A stretch of 64,000 nucleotides of DNA from positions 162,055,685 to 162,119,684 of the forward strand of contig CM056741.1 of the NCBI GenBank assembly GCA_029851415.1. The letters run 5' to 3'. Numbering within the stretch: the first letter of the stretch is position 1; each line of letters opens with the position of its first letter. Below are positions 45,446 through 57,841 of the stretch, piece by piece. Both the position numbers and the translations under genes were made by a program. The notes beneath the pieces are model-generated. The model worked only from the letters and a program-made list of their open reading frames with translations, was not told the origin of the DNA and did no database searches. The stretch comes from Eretmocerus hayati. Lineage: Eukaryota > Arthropoda > Insecta > Hymenoptera > Aphelinidae.

Positions 45446-47368
45446 TTATCTAGAGAAATGACGTACTTCAAGTTGTCTCAGAGGAGAACGAGCAGAACTA
45501 TGGTGCGAATTATTGTAAAACGCTACCATTAATCGTCCCAATTCTGTTTTTGCTATGAAACGTTTCCAGAATATTTCGCTAATCAAGACAGCAATGCCCA
45601 GAGTGTATCCTACTGCAAGAACTGGCCACAACTGTTTTTCTAAGGGCACCTCATCATTCTCTCCTTCTTTGGAGTGAGTTTCTTCGCCTCCAAGTGATCT
45701 CATAATAACACTGTCTATCTCATCTCTCTCTATCTTTAAAAAAAAACCTGCTCCAGACATCTTTCGAATAATTTTTCCCACGCGATACTGTAAGAACGGA
45801 TACATCCCGAGTGTTAAAAAGCCACGTGTCATAATTATCGGGTCTTCGATGCGGTCTATTTGATACCTGTCGTCAGGCATACTATTTCTCATTTCATATA
45901 AATCGCCGTCGTTAATGCAAATATTCACCAAATTATCTTCAATTGGTACCTCTCGTGATTCTCTCCTGCAAAAAGGAAAATAAATTGTAGCCTTAAGTAC
46001 TCGAGTCTCAGTGATGCGATTGAAAATTGTTTGTAACGTTGAATCACTGTTTAAAAAGTGTCCCAGTTCCGATTTCCAGAGTTCATACTCGTATTTATCC
46101 ATAACAAAATCAATATTTGAACTAGCTAGGTCGCGCATAGTCCTAATTTGAGGCAATTCTTGGTCGTAAATGAAAATTTGATACATGTAGTCCGATCCAA
46201 TTGTGACAATTATAAATGTTGCAATGTAAATACTCATTTGGAATACGGCCTTTGATAATCTCAATCGACCTTGAAATTGAATCGAGCCACCCATTTGCGC
46301 CGTCAGAATATTCAGGAAAGACCAATTCGGTTCTTCAAACCCTAAAAACTTGGCCCAAACCGTGAATATAAAAGCCGTGAAGGAAAGCCCACCAAATGCG
46401 ACGATAGCTGCAACTGAAACTTTTACCTCATGCTTTTTCCGTCGCATCAAGAAAAAAAACGCATCAAGAGTTCTCGCACCAAGATCTAGAATCAAACCAT
46501 TATCCTTTCCAAGAAGAGAGTTACCTCGGAGGAAAGTTCGATTATAATTCTTTACATAGTGCATTGGATGCTTGTCTATCAGATTTTCTAGCATTTCCAC
46601 GTCTACCATAGTAGCATTAAGAAAATCCAGTGCTTTTACAGCATATTCATGATACCCAAGGTAGAGATCCTTGTAGATAGAGAGTCCAAACAGATTATTG
46701 ACTTTGTCTGGGAATAGCTGCGTCCGTTCATTCAATATTTCCGTGCAAAAAGTATTGTTGAAGGGATTGAATGAGTGGACACGAACAGTATACTCGATCT
46801 CCACTGAGTTTGGTCTTCTTAATTTGCTTTCATTTTCCTGAATCCATTCGAGAACTGTGAGTTCTAGAAAATGCTCGGACCAAGCCTTTCGGAAGAATGG
46901 CTCCAAGTCGAGACTCTGTTCAGTGATGAGGTTGACGAGATATTTACCTCGTGTCAGTGGGTTCAGTATGTGAAAATGCTTCAGACAAGTGAACATCTTA
47001 CGCAAAGCTTTTGACCCATTCCTGGATTCCACGATCGCCATGGTTAAGCTCAGTCTCTCCAAAATTCGATCGTAGCCATAGCTCTTGAGTTGACTTTGCG
47101 TCAAGTTGGCATTCAAAATCTTCGATAGACTTTCTTCGTCTATATTGGCGGATGCAAGTTCTTCGTTGGTTTGTTCGACGATTCTTTCAGCAAGCGGCGA
47201 TAGTTGATCCGATGATGGAAAAATGAAATTCACTTTGTATGGTGCGAGATTTTCTTGAATATCTTCAATTACGTAGCCTATCGATGTATCGGCGCTGTTT
47301 GCTCTGGTTTCGTGGAAGAGGCCCAATAACGATAAGATGGTCGTAACACTGTACACCTTACTGGACAT
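45446..47368 (-). CDS. Divergent ionotropic receptor (IR), intronless, 640 aa
   Basis: Chemosensory ligand-gated cation channel subunit related to ionotropic glutamate receptors, expected in the membrane of sensory dendrites with an IR co-receptor. The single open frame begins with a signal peptide (residues 1-23). The N-terminal and S1 lobes follow (about 24-310). The first membrane helix is at about 316-342, a pore segment at 349-362 (WSFLNILTAQMGGS), the second helix at 371-393, the S2 lobe to about 575, and the last helix at 579-602 (WPVLAVGYTLGIAVLISEIF), with a short cytoplasmic tail. LNPLTRGKYLVNLI in the N-terminal lobe is of the kind seen in insect divergent IRs. The canonical glutamate-binding Arg/Thr/Asp set is not evident, as usual for this group. 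The frame is intact. Which tastant or odorant it detects cannot be told. Confidence 0.88.
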   Translation of the reverse strand: MSSKVYSVTTILSLLGLFHETRANSADTSIGYVIEDIQENLAPYKVNFIFPSSDQLSPLAERIVEQTNEELASANIDEESLSKILNANLTQSQLKSYGYDRILERLSLTMAIVESRNGSKALRKMFTCLKHFHILNPLTRGKYLVNLITEQSLDLEPFFRKAWSEHFLELTVLEWIQENESKLRRPNSVEIEYTVRVHSFNPFNNTFCTEILNERTQLFPDKVNNLFGLSIYKDLYLGYHEYAVKALDFLNATMVDVEMLENLIDKHPMHYVKNYNRTFLRGNSLLGKDNGLILDLGARTLDAFFFLMRRKKHEVKVSVAAIVAFGGLSFTAFIFTVWAKFLGFEEPNWSFLNILTAQMGGSIQFQGRLRLSKAVFQMSIYIATFIIVTIGSDYMYQIFIYDQELPQIRTMRDLASSNIDFVMDKYEYELWKSELGHFLNSDSTLQTIFNRITETRVLKATIYFPFCRRESREVPIEDNLVNICINDGDLYEMRNSMPDDRYQIDRIEDPIIMTRGFLTLGMYPFLQYRVGKIIRKMSGAGFFLKIERDEIDSVIMRSLGGEETHSKEGENDEVPLEKQLWPVLAVGYTLGIAVLISEIFWKRFIAKTELGRLMVAFYNNSHHSSARSPLRQLEVRHFSR

Positions 47369-47830
47369 CTTACAAGCTGTATGAAACTGATGTGATATGA
47401 CTCATCCGGGGTTCCAATAACCACTCTGCGACTGCCTACGTTCAACTGATGGACACAGGCACACTCGCGATCCCTCTCATATCATTCGGTAATGGTCAAT
47501 CAATTATTAATACCTGAATCCTGTCTGAATATTTACTAAAAACTCGAGCAGTCATGAAAGTTTCCACATAAGGCTTTCGATATTCAGGATGGATAATTAC
47601 GAAAGTAAACTCGAGATTAAGTACTTAGACTTAAGTACGTGTTTCTATTACGGTATCCTTCAGACCGGAAATTTTTCAGTCAACATTAGATGTACACTTA
47701 AAACTGATCACGCGGTTCTCAATATTAATAAAATATCGGCTTCCGGTGTTTAACGTATATTAGCTCGCATATTATTCATGCCTCTGAAAGCTGTTCATGG
47801 TATAAAAACAGATATAACTTGAAAGTTTAC

Positions 47831-48082
47831 CAATTGCGTGATCTTGTAGATTTTGATATCAAATTCGAAATTTCTTCTATAGAAATTCAAATTGTCTGCG
47901 TATTCCTCTTCACTTCGTCCACCCAACCGAATTGCTATACGCTCCAAAACACTGCTGTGGGTTAGAAACATACACACGTCACAATTCTGACAGTGAACTC
48001 GGCCAAGCGCCAATATTGAACCGATACAAAGGACGACCCAATGCCACGGCAATGCTTCCAATTCATCTATCGTTTCTATCAT
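47831..48082 (-). CDS. Possible first exon with hydrophobic N-terminus, unidentified
   Basis: The ATG at 48082 opens 84 codons: a hydrophobic stretch (WHWVVLCIGSILALG) then CQNCDVC and a polar tail (GGRSEEEYADNLNFYRRNFE). The frame meets a donor-like CAATTG|GTAAAC at 47831/47830. The hydrophobic part could be a signal peptide or anchor. No matching downstream exon was found before the ionotropic receptor start. I do not recognise it; chance is possible. Confidence 0.28.
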
Positions 48083-49290
48083 ACATTAACATTTCTTAAT
48101 CTTTGGTTTACTTTGTCATAGAAATAAAGATTGTACTTTTTCCAAGGTTTCTTCACCTATGCGTAAGTATACGCTGAAGTTGAAAAGTTTTTACCTGCGA
48201 GTTGTTCGTCTGTTGTTCAAGTCACTCCAGCCAAGCAAGACCACGAATATTCCATTACAGATGTTGTTGGCATGGAATTAGGAAAAATAGATCCTGGTGG
48301 AATTTCCATATTCAAGGTTATGACAACCAACCCACAAGCAAAATAGATCGCTGGTCGTTGGTGAGCGTACATCTTGATTGGTACTTAACGTCGAGTGGAA
48401 CAAGTTTCGAATACTTGATGCTATGAGATAATGGATCAGAATTGATAGTAACATCATCGTTGCTACGTCCTTCTGATCTCCCGAAATGGTCGTTAGCATC
48501 TTCCATCCATTCTTGAACAAATACAAATTTCTTTTGGTACAAAAAAATTCGAGAAATATACATAGATGGTAGAAACATTTTCGATGATAGTTTAATCGAT
48601 CGATTTGGATACTACTTCTGATGTTTCTAGTACTTGCGCGGAAGTACAAAGATAGCGTGAGAGATTTGAAGCTGCCAAACTTCGTACAAATCAAAGTGTT
48701 TCACCTTCAGGGATGACTTTGGTGCAAGACATCGATGATACGCCGAAAATTAGTATTGTATTCTACTTGATGTCAGTACGTCAGATACGGATGGATGGCA
48801 ACAAGGAAAATACAACCCTGACAGAAAAAAATATTTTAGACGTCATGTAGGGTCAGAAGATGAAAGATATGAGAGGGAAAGTACACGAAGAACTTTATCA
48901 TTTTCACTCGAACGAAGACATGAGAGTCCAGTTCTCATATATGATGCTGGGCACCGATGTATACATATAGTATCAACAAGGGGAAACCTAGCGAAATCAA
49001 TATGGCTTCCGCTGGCCTCTCTGTCTTTCTGTATATATAGTGTTCACTCTCCCTCGCTATGTGAAGTCTCGCATGAACCCAAGAGGTGGCTAGCTACAAC
49101 TCTTCTTCTATCTCTCTCACTCACTCTCAATGTCTCACTCTAATTCCATCTTTCTCTCACAAGCGCGCGCAGATCTGAGGGAGAGAGAACACGACCGGGT
49201 GAACCCATTATGAGGGGGTGTTACTCCGGGGCCAATCCCCGCAAGGGAGCGAGTGCGAGGGCGCATGTGCGTTGCTAGGGTTTTTGCCCA

Positions 49291-49294
49291 GAGA

Positions 49295-49346
<52 letters not shown>
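49291..49346 (+). repeat. (GA)n microsatellite
   Basis: A nearly pure GA run of over 40 bases, with a few AAG interruptions at its left end. Confidence 0.95.
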
Positions 49347-49348
<2 letters not shown>

Positions 49349-49837
49349 AGGATGAATGCGAGGGATGCGAAATCTTGCTGAATTCGGAGACTTGCTAAAT
49401 TTTAGCTCTTGTCTTCTTCATTTCTCATCAAGTTTTGAACGTCACGATTCATAGAGTGTCGAGATAACGATAGACGATGATGTAGAAAAAGAGGTTGTGA
49501 ATATTGGTAGTAACTAAGTTGGGGTTTGAAATTTTGAAAAGTTGCTGGAAATTGAGCGTATTTCTATGATCAACGGATTTAGACAGAGAAGAAGGATGTA
49601 AATCAGTTCATTTTCTTTCTCGCAGACCCAAAAGGGCGCTTGGAAAGGTATTTTGAAATTTTTTGCAAGTCAAGAATGCATCCAGTAACAGATATTGAAT
49701 CTTGATGATATCTACAGACAGAAAATTTTGTCAAGAATGACGTACACGGTATCACTGAAAAATTTCAGGAAAAACAACCGTACGAACACAATACACTGAA
49801 CCAAAAATTCCGATTGCCAAATACACTCGCAGATATA

Positions 49838-51636
49838 TGGGCGGCTCCGGATCAGAACGGTATAAGTCCATTTTTTCCATTTCTGGAAAATGCGCCTCAA
49901 AGTTTTTGTGATATGGAAAATTCGAGTTATCATCTGAAGTGAATATTCTTATTCTACCGTGTAATGAGTGTGTTTTTATGCCATTTTTCGCGTGGGGCGT
50001 ATTGATTTTCAATTGTTTACACTTTTTACATCTCATTTTGCAATAAAAAATGGACTTATACCGTTCTGATCCGGAAAATTTCTCAACTTTTTTTCCGGAT
50101 CAGAACGGTATAAGTCCACCATTTCTGAAAAAAATTCACATTCAATATTTTAGATCGGGAGAAGTAGTTAATATCATGAATTTCTACCGTTTCAAATAGA
50201 AAAATGTCGAGAAACTATGAGTTTCCACCCTTGAGATCAAGAAACGTTAAGAAAAACCACGGACTTATGCCGATTTGAGCTAGAAAAAAGGTGGAAAAAA
50301 TTTTCCAGATCACAACGGTGTAAATTGAGAATTCTTTGGATTTTTAATGACTGTCCTCGACATTTTCTCGCATTAAACAAAATTCCTCTCTAATTCAGGA
50401 TGACTTTTATTGAATCTCATCCACAACCGAGACTGTTTTTTTGCAAAGAGATCTCATTCAGGATATCGTGACTAAAGATATATTTTTAACATTGAGGTCA
50501 ACAAGGGTCTATTTGGAAATCCAGTCAAGAAGAGTTTACTCAAGCGGCCCGGTGCGAAGTATAGTTTTTGGGGATCACATAGCACGCAGCTTTACGTCAT
50601 GTATTCAGAGGCAATTTAAGGTTGTACAGGAAAAATCGCAATGCAGAGACTTTAATCGACCAGGGAATCCAAACGATGAATTGGGACTGATCCCCACTCA
50701 ACAAACAGAATTGTTGATCAACCGTAGAATGAGGTTAAGATTAGTTGCAGCTATCTCAATTCAGGAAGGCGAGCAGGAAGGCTATCTTCATCTACAAGAT
50801 TTGCCCAAATGAGGTTCACTTGTACCGAGTGGCGGGGAGATCGAACCGAACGCCGGGTGACTGTTAATGAAAAGAGCCTCAGTTGATAGATCACAACCAT
50901 TCATAGTGAAATTGTAACCGAAATTCTGTGATGAAGCTATAGGCTTTCTCTACCATTGGCATTGTTCCTAAGGAGGAAGTGCATAGCTTGGTTGAGTTTG
51001 GCGTTCACAGACGCAGTTGATTTTTCTTCAGAGAAGATGCCTGAAAACATGATGCAAAATCAAATTTCTTTGCAAGCTCAGTGCCGATCGCTCTCACAAC
51101 TACGCTTTTGGAACCATCACTAAGAAATTCGGCTCTTCCAATGACGATAAGAGATAAGAAAATGAGACACCAGGGCTTCTAGAGAAAGATCCCAGGCCCA
51201 TGGGATTACTGGCCGTTGGTTGTTCATCTTCATAGGACTCCCCTGTGTCCAAACGCGTGAAAGAGAAGTGAGCGGTTTTCGGCCCACCTTTTTCGAAACC
51301 ACGGGATGCAATCATTTGGACAACATAGCGAACCTAACTTGTAGTTTCTGGGAGTAGCTACGACTTCTAACTATGCATAAAAGCACGACAAATGAACGTG
51401 GAAGACCCAAAAGCGATATTATTGAGCGAGAACATGGACTTATACCGTTCTGATCCGGAAAAAAAGTCGAAACTTTTTTCGGGACAAAAACGGTCGTGTC
51501 GCTTGTGATGCCTCAAAATGCATTTTTACTTCCGGAGTTGTGCATACATGTTTTCACATGTATTTTCTATCGTTTCCCGTCAAAAACTCAATTTTCACCA
51601 AAATGGACTTATACCGTTCTGATCCGGAGCCGCCCA
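49838..51636. mobile_element. 1.8-kb TIR element, TATA-flanked, GATCAGAACGG repeats
   Basis: The ends TGGGCGGCTCCGGATCAGAA and its complement are perfect inverted copies, with TATA directly outside each (49834-49837 and 51637-51640). The adjoining word GATCAGAACGGTATAAGTCC occurs at both ends and again inside near 50055 and 50095 and near 51435, in both orientations. The interior has two modest open stretches (50441-50812 plus, 51100-51315 minus) without a motif I recognise. A four-base AT-rich duplication fits, for example, Sola- or Chapaev-type elements, but no transposase is visible. Confidence 0.8.
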
Positions 51637-53887
51637 TATACACCTCAAGATAATTTTGATGATATTTTTAAAAAACAGCCCAGACGGGCTGACTCAAATG
51701 TTAGAACTAGAAATTGTGTAGTTTATGAATCCACTCACAACTGTCAGAAAGTTTCCGCGACATTTTAGATACTACAACGAGTGTGTACATAGAACATTCA
51801 GCCTAACTGGAGAAAATGAGCATTTATAATGAAACAGTCGAGTAATATAGAAAATGAAACTATTTATATCAAAAAATCTGTAAAACGGCTCTTATTTGTT
51901 CAGATCAATGACATTATTTTAATGGGGTGAGAACTTGGATGGCTCGGCAATGTTGGTAAGAGTATGAAAATTTCAAAGATTCCACATCCTCTCCAATTTG
52001 AAAATTTAACATGAAATCTGTATCATGCAGCTGATCACATTAGTGTTCATCTCATGGGATTAATGTTATTTTCGATAATCATTGATAAAGTTGATCAAAG
52101 ATAAGAGTTGGAATTGATGATGGCTAATACACTTGTAGAAGATAGAAATGTAGTTTTGATCCTGAAAGCAATAACTCTTTCAACCGCACCAATCTTTTAG
52201 GGCGTGGAAAGATTTTATATTTTATAATCCAAAGAAATAATAATCGCAACGTAGTGGGCAGTATAAATCGTGTCATACCGAGAAGCACATGTTCGTAAAA
52301 AGATTTCGATTCAGTTAGATTCATTTGACATTTTCTTGGACTTGAATGTCTATCCAAACTAAACCATCTCCTCCTTTCAGTTTAGGTGAACAGAACCTGT
52401 CGTGGGGTCTTTTGTAATCTCAATGAATTCTAAACCATACATAATGTTGTTAAAAGTGATAAAATCACTGAATAAAGTATTGATATTTTCATCGATTAGA
52501 ATTGCGAGTCCGTACTATACTAGTATCTTTTGATTGTATCATCCTCTGACACTCAAGTGTTTGATGGATCAAATCGCACATGTTATTGAAATTCAAGAGT
52601 CTCATAAATGAATTTTTTAGACAGTACTTATTTGATCTCGATACCCCGTTCTAAGTCGCCAAGAACAAAATTTACTCAGAATACAAGGTGAGTAAATATA
52701 CATTTGTATGCTCTGGAAGTTTGAATTGATCTTCGTGATGTAGATCCATTTACGGAAAAGGAAGCCTCCCTATCTTTCCTGAAAAAAATGCAAATGCAAA
52801 ATTACAGACGTCTAACGCCTGGCGGACAAATTGCCAAGTTCGAGCACGAATCGCTCTCACTCGGAGACTTACCGACGTAGCAATCAGTCGACACATTACC
52901 GACAGTCGAGCGAATTTACCTGTCGCATATGGGTAGGAACTTGAAAATCGAGAAACTTATGGGTACCGGAAATTATTCGTGGTGCAATAAAACTTTGACC
53001 GATAATTTCATACTCCAATCATATCATAAATGATGAAAAACATAACGCAATTTCGGCTCGCTAGCTATAGTTTCTTGCTCAAGTTGTAAATCTAACTTGT
53101 GATTGAAAATCAATGCAATTCTAGGTTTATTTTGATCCGGAATTTCACCATTCAATTGTCAGAATTATTATTCGTCAAACTTGGTGTGCACTGATTCAAT
53201 CCATTACTCGAATTTCACTTCTATTCACTGTTCCAATCAGGATTTGGATATCTCAATACGCTTTCCACGAAAAAGCTGCACTTGGCAATCCATACTGCCG
53301 TACAAGTTAGATTTTTCGTTTGATGAAATTTATGTGCTAGAAAATTATGTAGACACGTTTGGCTATTAGATTTCTCTGCACTACATATCTCACAGCTCAA
53401 AAATCTCCAAAAAAACATGGCGTGCTTCAGAAATTAGGTATTAGAACATTTTTTGGTAAATTTGATGGTTGAGAATAATGGACTCACGATCAAATCCATT
53501 TGATTGATTTGAAAAAAAAAAGATAGTTGATAAATTATTGACTGAAATTTAAATCGTTTACACGATGATCAGATATTATTTTTCATCACCCATCGACCAG
53601 AAATTGAGAGTATAAGCTTCCTACTGCCCTAAGATACAGTTTGAATAAAATTAGTCCAGCTATACACTCGGCACTCGGAGTTCTTAGAAACCTCATATCC
53701 CAACACCCTAATTACCAAATCGTGTGAAATCGTATCGAGATCTTGCTTTCTCTCGTATGCCAAGGAGAAAGACATTTATGCACAAACTTTTTATCTTCAT
53801 TCGTATGTCGATCAAGGGAAAATGAAATTTGACACTTTCAGAGATTGATTACTGGTTTCTAAATAGCAATGATTCTGTCGCTCGCTT
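51637..53887. other. Gene-free stretch
   Basis: AT-rich sequence with no supported exon, repeat array or element boundary that I can see. Confidence 0.45.
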
Positions 53888-55050
53888 TATATATGTCGCA
53901 GGCAAAGTGATCAATTCGTCAATGTATACAGTCGCTAGCGGATATATACATTACCTAGGCACTGTATACAGCCGCAGTCAAAGTGTTCAAGAATCGCTGC
54001 TGCAGCGTCGGCGAATAGTTTGCCTAGGTAATGTATACTTTGACTAGCGACTGTATACACTGCCATAGACCAACTCGGCAAAGTATTCACCGATGGCGGG
54101 GGCAACGGCTTCGCCTATATAACAGGTAAATGATGGACATTTTATTCTCTATATCAGCATACGTGATTGCACCAATACATAAGTTCCAATGCTTACTTGA
54201 AAAGAAATTTGGCTGGCCAAGAAATTTTGGGTCAGAAGTAGTGCGTTTATCGGGCGATAATTTTTTTGTGTATTTTTCGACGTAGAAGCCGGATCCGACC
54301 TCTACTTTGATCCTATACACGGGAAAATTTTTTCAATCGCGAAAAACTAATTCACCTCCAAATAGCTATTGTCACGTTTTTTGCCAATTCTGTAGATACG
54401 AGAATATGGTGACTTATCGTTGTAGTGGGCCAAGGGTGCATCGGAGACATGATTTTATACATATTCTGACCTGCTGGACGCGATGTTAGCAATTTTGAAG
54501 GCCTACGATGCGTTCGAAATGAGTGACAATCTAATCTTTTGAGTACCAAACAAATTAGAAGTCATAAGTGTTTTTTTTTCAATGAAAGTGCTATTCAATT
54601 ATTATCAAAAGACTTTGTGATTAGTGTCTTGATTGAATTCAATTTCATATTTCTCTTCTCTATCATTTACCATAGTCTCAATATCAATCGTATGCAACTT
54701 TTACATCAATAGTTTGGGAACATTCGGGCATGAATTTTCAAATAAGCATTGGAACTTATTTATTGGTGCATTCACGTATGCCAATATAGAGAATAAAATG
54801 TCCATCATCGACCTATTATATAGGCGAAGCCGTTGCCCGCGCCATCGTCGAATACTTTGCCTAGTCGGTCTATGGCAGTGTATACAGTCGCTAGTCAAAG
54901 TATACATTACCTAGGCGAACTGTTCGCCGGCGCTACAGCAGCGATTCTTGAACACTTTGACTGCGGCTGTATACAGTGCCTAGGTAATGTATACATCCGC
55001 TAGCGACTGTATACATTGGCGAAGTGATCACTTTGCCTGCGACATATATA
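53888..55050. mobile_element. 1.16-kb foldback element built of TGTATAC words
   Basis: The arms, about 340 bases each, begin TATATATGTCGCAGGCAAAG and are inverted copies around a loop of about 490 bases. Within each arm TGTATAC or ATGTATAC occurs five or six times, alternating with GTCGCTAG and ACCTAGGC, so each arm has its own internal repeat structure. Few mismatches separate the arms. No coding frame. Possible TA target. Confidence 0.8.
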
Positions 55051-57350
55051 GCTTGGGCCGGGAATATATCATTTGAGAAGAAGAAGACCAACAATCTCAC
55101 TTTCTTATCCAAACCTGTTACTTTTATATGAACGGGTAGCTCAGCTGACAAACATTGAAATGCAACGTGGCCGAGCTTATTTTGTAGTCATTTTTAGACC
55201 CAATTGATTGTTTTAGGCTTGAACTGTGGTTTTTGCGCAACCTATAAACGATTTTTGTAAGGGCCTCTTGGAGAAATTATGTTACCACACTTTTTGAACA
55301 ACTTCAAAGTCTCGTTTTTTGTACAGTTATGTGAAAAGGATGAAAATACGGCACTACGATCATTAATTCATTCAGATATTGACTTATAGAACTGTAAAAC
55401 TTGACACAATCGTCTTCAAATGGACCTGTAAATCAGCACGAAACGAGAATAATGTTCGGACTAACTTTCCTATCTTCCCTACGAGATCGGTCCAAATAAA
55501 TTTTGGTTACCAACGATTACAACGTTGATGGATAACCTTTACAGCTTATCCATAATACATGGCTCATATATGCGTTCCTCGAAAAGGTAGAATCAATACT
55601 TTTGAGGATTCTTGGTATTACTACGTTCGCGTGCCAGAACGATGCATTTACAATTGTCCCAGGGTTATTCAAGGGTCGTCCCACTCGTTGATGATAAGAC
55701 TCGTTGACGTCTTCACAAAATTGACTACCGTCTAATTGATCAACTTTGGTACAGAAAGTGCAATTTTAGTACATCCCTGAAAAATGACTTTCAAAGCTGC
55801 GTTCGGCGAGGTAAATAATTCTATCGCTCTCAAATCTGTTCTCCCCATTTGTAGCACGTGTGAACAATGTTTTGAGCCGCTATGAATCCCACTTGAATGA
55901 TTGTGGTTGTTTACTGATTTATTAGCAGCGATACAAAAATGGTCCAGTTAGTGTACCTGGCAAGAAGTGTTTGGGAACGAACAGCGGGTGCATGATGCTA
56001 CATTTCAACTACATATACCACCATTTTGAAGAAACCATCGTTACATTGGGGTATTTGCAGCATTTGGAATTTCAATACGCTTCTGTATGACAGCTCTTTT
56101 TTAACATTCTCTTTTGGCTCATCGTGAATCTACAAACGGTCCGTAAGGTTAAAAACAGCTGAGAACAGTTCAGCTGAGAACGAAATGTTCAAAACAGCTG
56201 AGAAGAAGACTTATGTGAACGATTAAAATTGATTCACTCATATTTCTGGGGCTTCTACTGAAATATTTTGTACCAAAATTGCCCGATCGTGGTCTAACTT
56301 TGGTACACTTCGTGGACTATTGATGAGCTCCGGCTAGATACATAAAATTGAACTTCGTGGCCCGTCAATCAAAAGCTGTGGATACGAGCTTTCGATTGAC
56401 TACTATGATAAATGGGTTTTGTCAATGTATGTTGGAATGCCGAGTCAAACAAAATGAAAAGCACCGAAAACGTAACAAAATCACTTAATTCGACGGTATC
56501 TGATACGTAACTTGGAATTGCATGTTTATGGTGTTTCACATCAGAGATAGATGCTGGATGCAAGGTATTCAAGCACGACTTTTACTTGATAGTAAAAACC
56601 ATTTAATGCCTGCTCACTGCCCTGTGCAGACGATTTGGATTTTTTGATATGCACGCGGATTCTTATTTATTCACAAGAGGGCAATGAATTAACTATGCAA
56701 GAGAGATGCAACATTACCCATAAAAATTGTTTTTGTTTGAAACGAATGCTATTATTTTCATTTATTATTTCATTCAATTGGTGGGCTTTTTAACCCATGG
56801 ATTGAAAGACCTCAACAATAATAAGGATGAACTCAAATAGCACCGTGGGCGCAAGTGACGAAAACAAATGATTGTATGAATTAATAGTGGTAAAAAACTA
56901 ATCCGATAATAATCAATTGATAACATTCGGTAAAATTGCTCTGCACATCTGGGCTTCAAACAAACTCAGCCTCGAGGAACTTAGTCCCAGTCGACAACTT
57001 GACTCGTAATGTTTATGATCTTCTTGCACGTCAGTGATGATAACGTTTCCCCGTAGATAGTATTTCAATATATAAGAGCAGATGATGGCGAGGAGGGTAA
57101 TTAATATTTCTAGGATCAAAATTTAGGTTTTTAGTCAGTGTAGAAACGAAATGGAAGACGATTTCATAACCAAGCAAGTGATAATCATAAAGTATAGGCT
57201 GCCCTGCACTGAGGGGAGTTCTCTAACTTTGTTAGAATCATTGAATAGTTGTGGTCAGTATAATGCATGATTCGTGGATAAGAATTCCGAATATAAGAGC
57301 TTGAAAAATTAAAGACTTGTCATACATGAGAAAATTTTGAAATCACAAAA
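55051..57350. other. Gene-free stretch with small repeats
   Basis: No supported exon. CAGCTGAGAA occurs three times near 56157-56205, and GTCAATCAAAAGCT / AGCTTTCGATTGAC (56369-56402) forms a small hairpin. A hydrophobic minus-strand frame at 56913-57119 lacks an ATG and is not called. Confidence 0.4.
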
Positions 57351-57841
57351 GAGGTGGTCGAAGTCGCTTCCGCAACCTCCGGTTTCCCCGAAGAGAACCC
57401 GATCACTGCTCGTTCTGCCCCATCTCTCGTTGCTATCCACTTAGCCAGGAAGACAGCGAACTCGATTCATGCGCCTCTCGGCCACGACACTGCTCCATTG
57501 CCACACGACTACCTTATGCTTCCCGTTATTTCCAATTGCACGACGAGTCAGTACAATGGACACTTACACCACCGGGCCCCTTCATGGCAGCCCGAATGGA
57601 TTTTCATCGATAGCGACAGCGAACCGGCATATCAGCACGGCATTCAGCGACAGCGTAATCGAGCCGGCTCGACGACACGGCATTATTCTCAACTTTACTT
57701 TATCATCTTTACTTTATTTGCGACAAGCTTGTCTCTACTTTAGGCCCAGGAGGTCATCTCTTACAACACTCCTGCAGACCCATATTCAATATTAACCCCA
57801 CTTGGGTTTTCACAATTTTCTCACAATGAGATTTCAACTTA

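Larger units (their letters stand above)
47369..49837. other. IR upstream region, mostly gene-free
   Basis: Contains one possible minus-strand exon (47831-48082) and coding-like but unsupported frames on both strands near 48200-48690. A CT-rich tract follows TATATATAG near 49035, and a GA microsatellite lies at 49291-49346. The start CAACAAGGGGAAACC near 48984 resembles an end of the CAAGGGGAGG MITE family, but no partner end was found. Confidence 0.4.

Noticed and set aside
48195..48350. Protein-like readings on both strands (for example DVVGMELGKIDPGGISIFK on plus)
   Set aside because: Both strands look equally plausible, no convincing splice sites or start, and no family recognised.
56366..56402. 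14-base hairpin that could suggest a miRNA
   Set aside because: The stem is far too short for a miRNA precursor and no longer pairing surrounds it.
56913..57119. Hydrophobic minus-strand frame resembling a P450-type membrane anchor
   Set aside because: It has no ATG, a stop lies directly upstream, and the following residues do not resemble a P450.
57354..57795. Two overlapping plus-strand frames of 108-129 codons
   Set aside because: GC-rich island with few stops; no known domain, and the promoter-like signals lie on the opposite strand.
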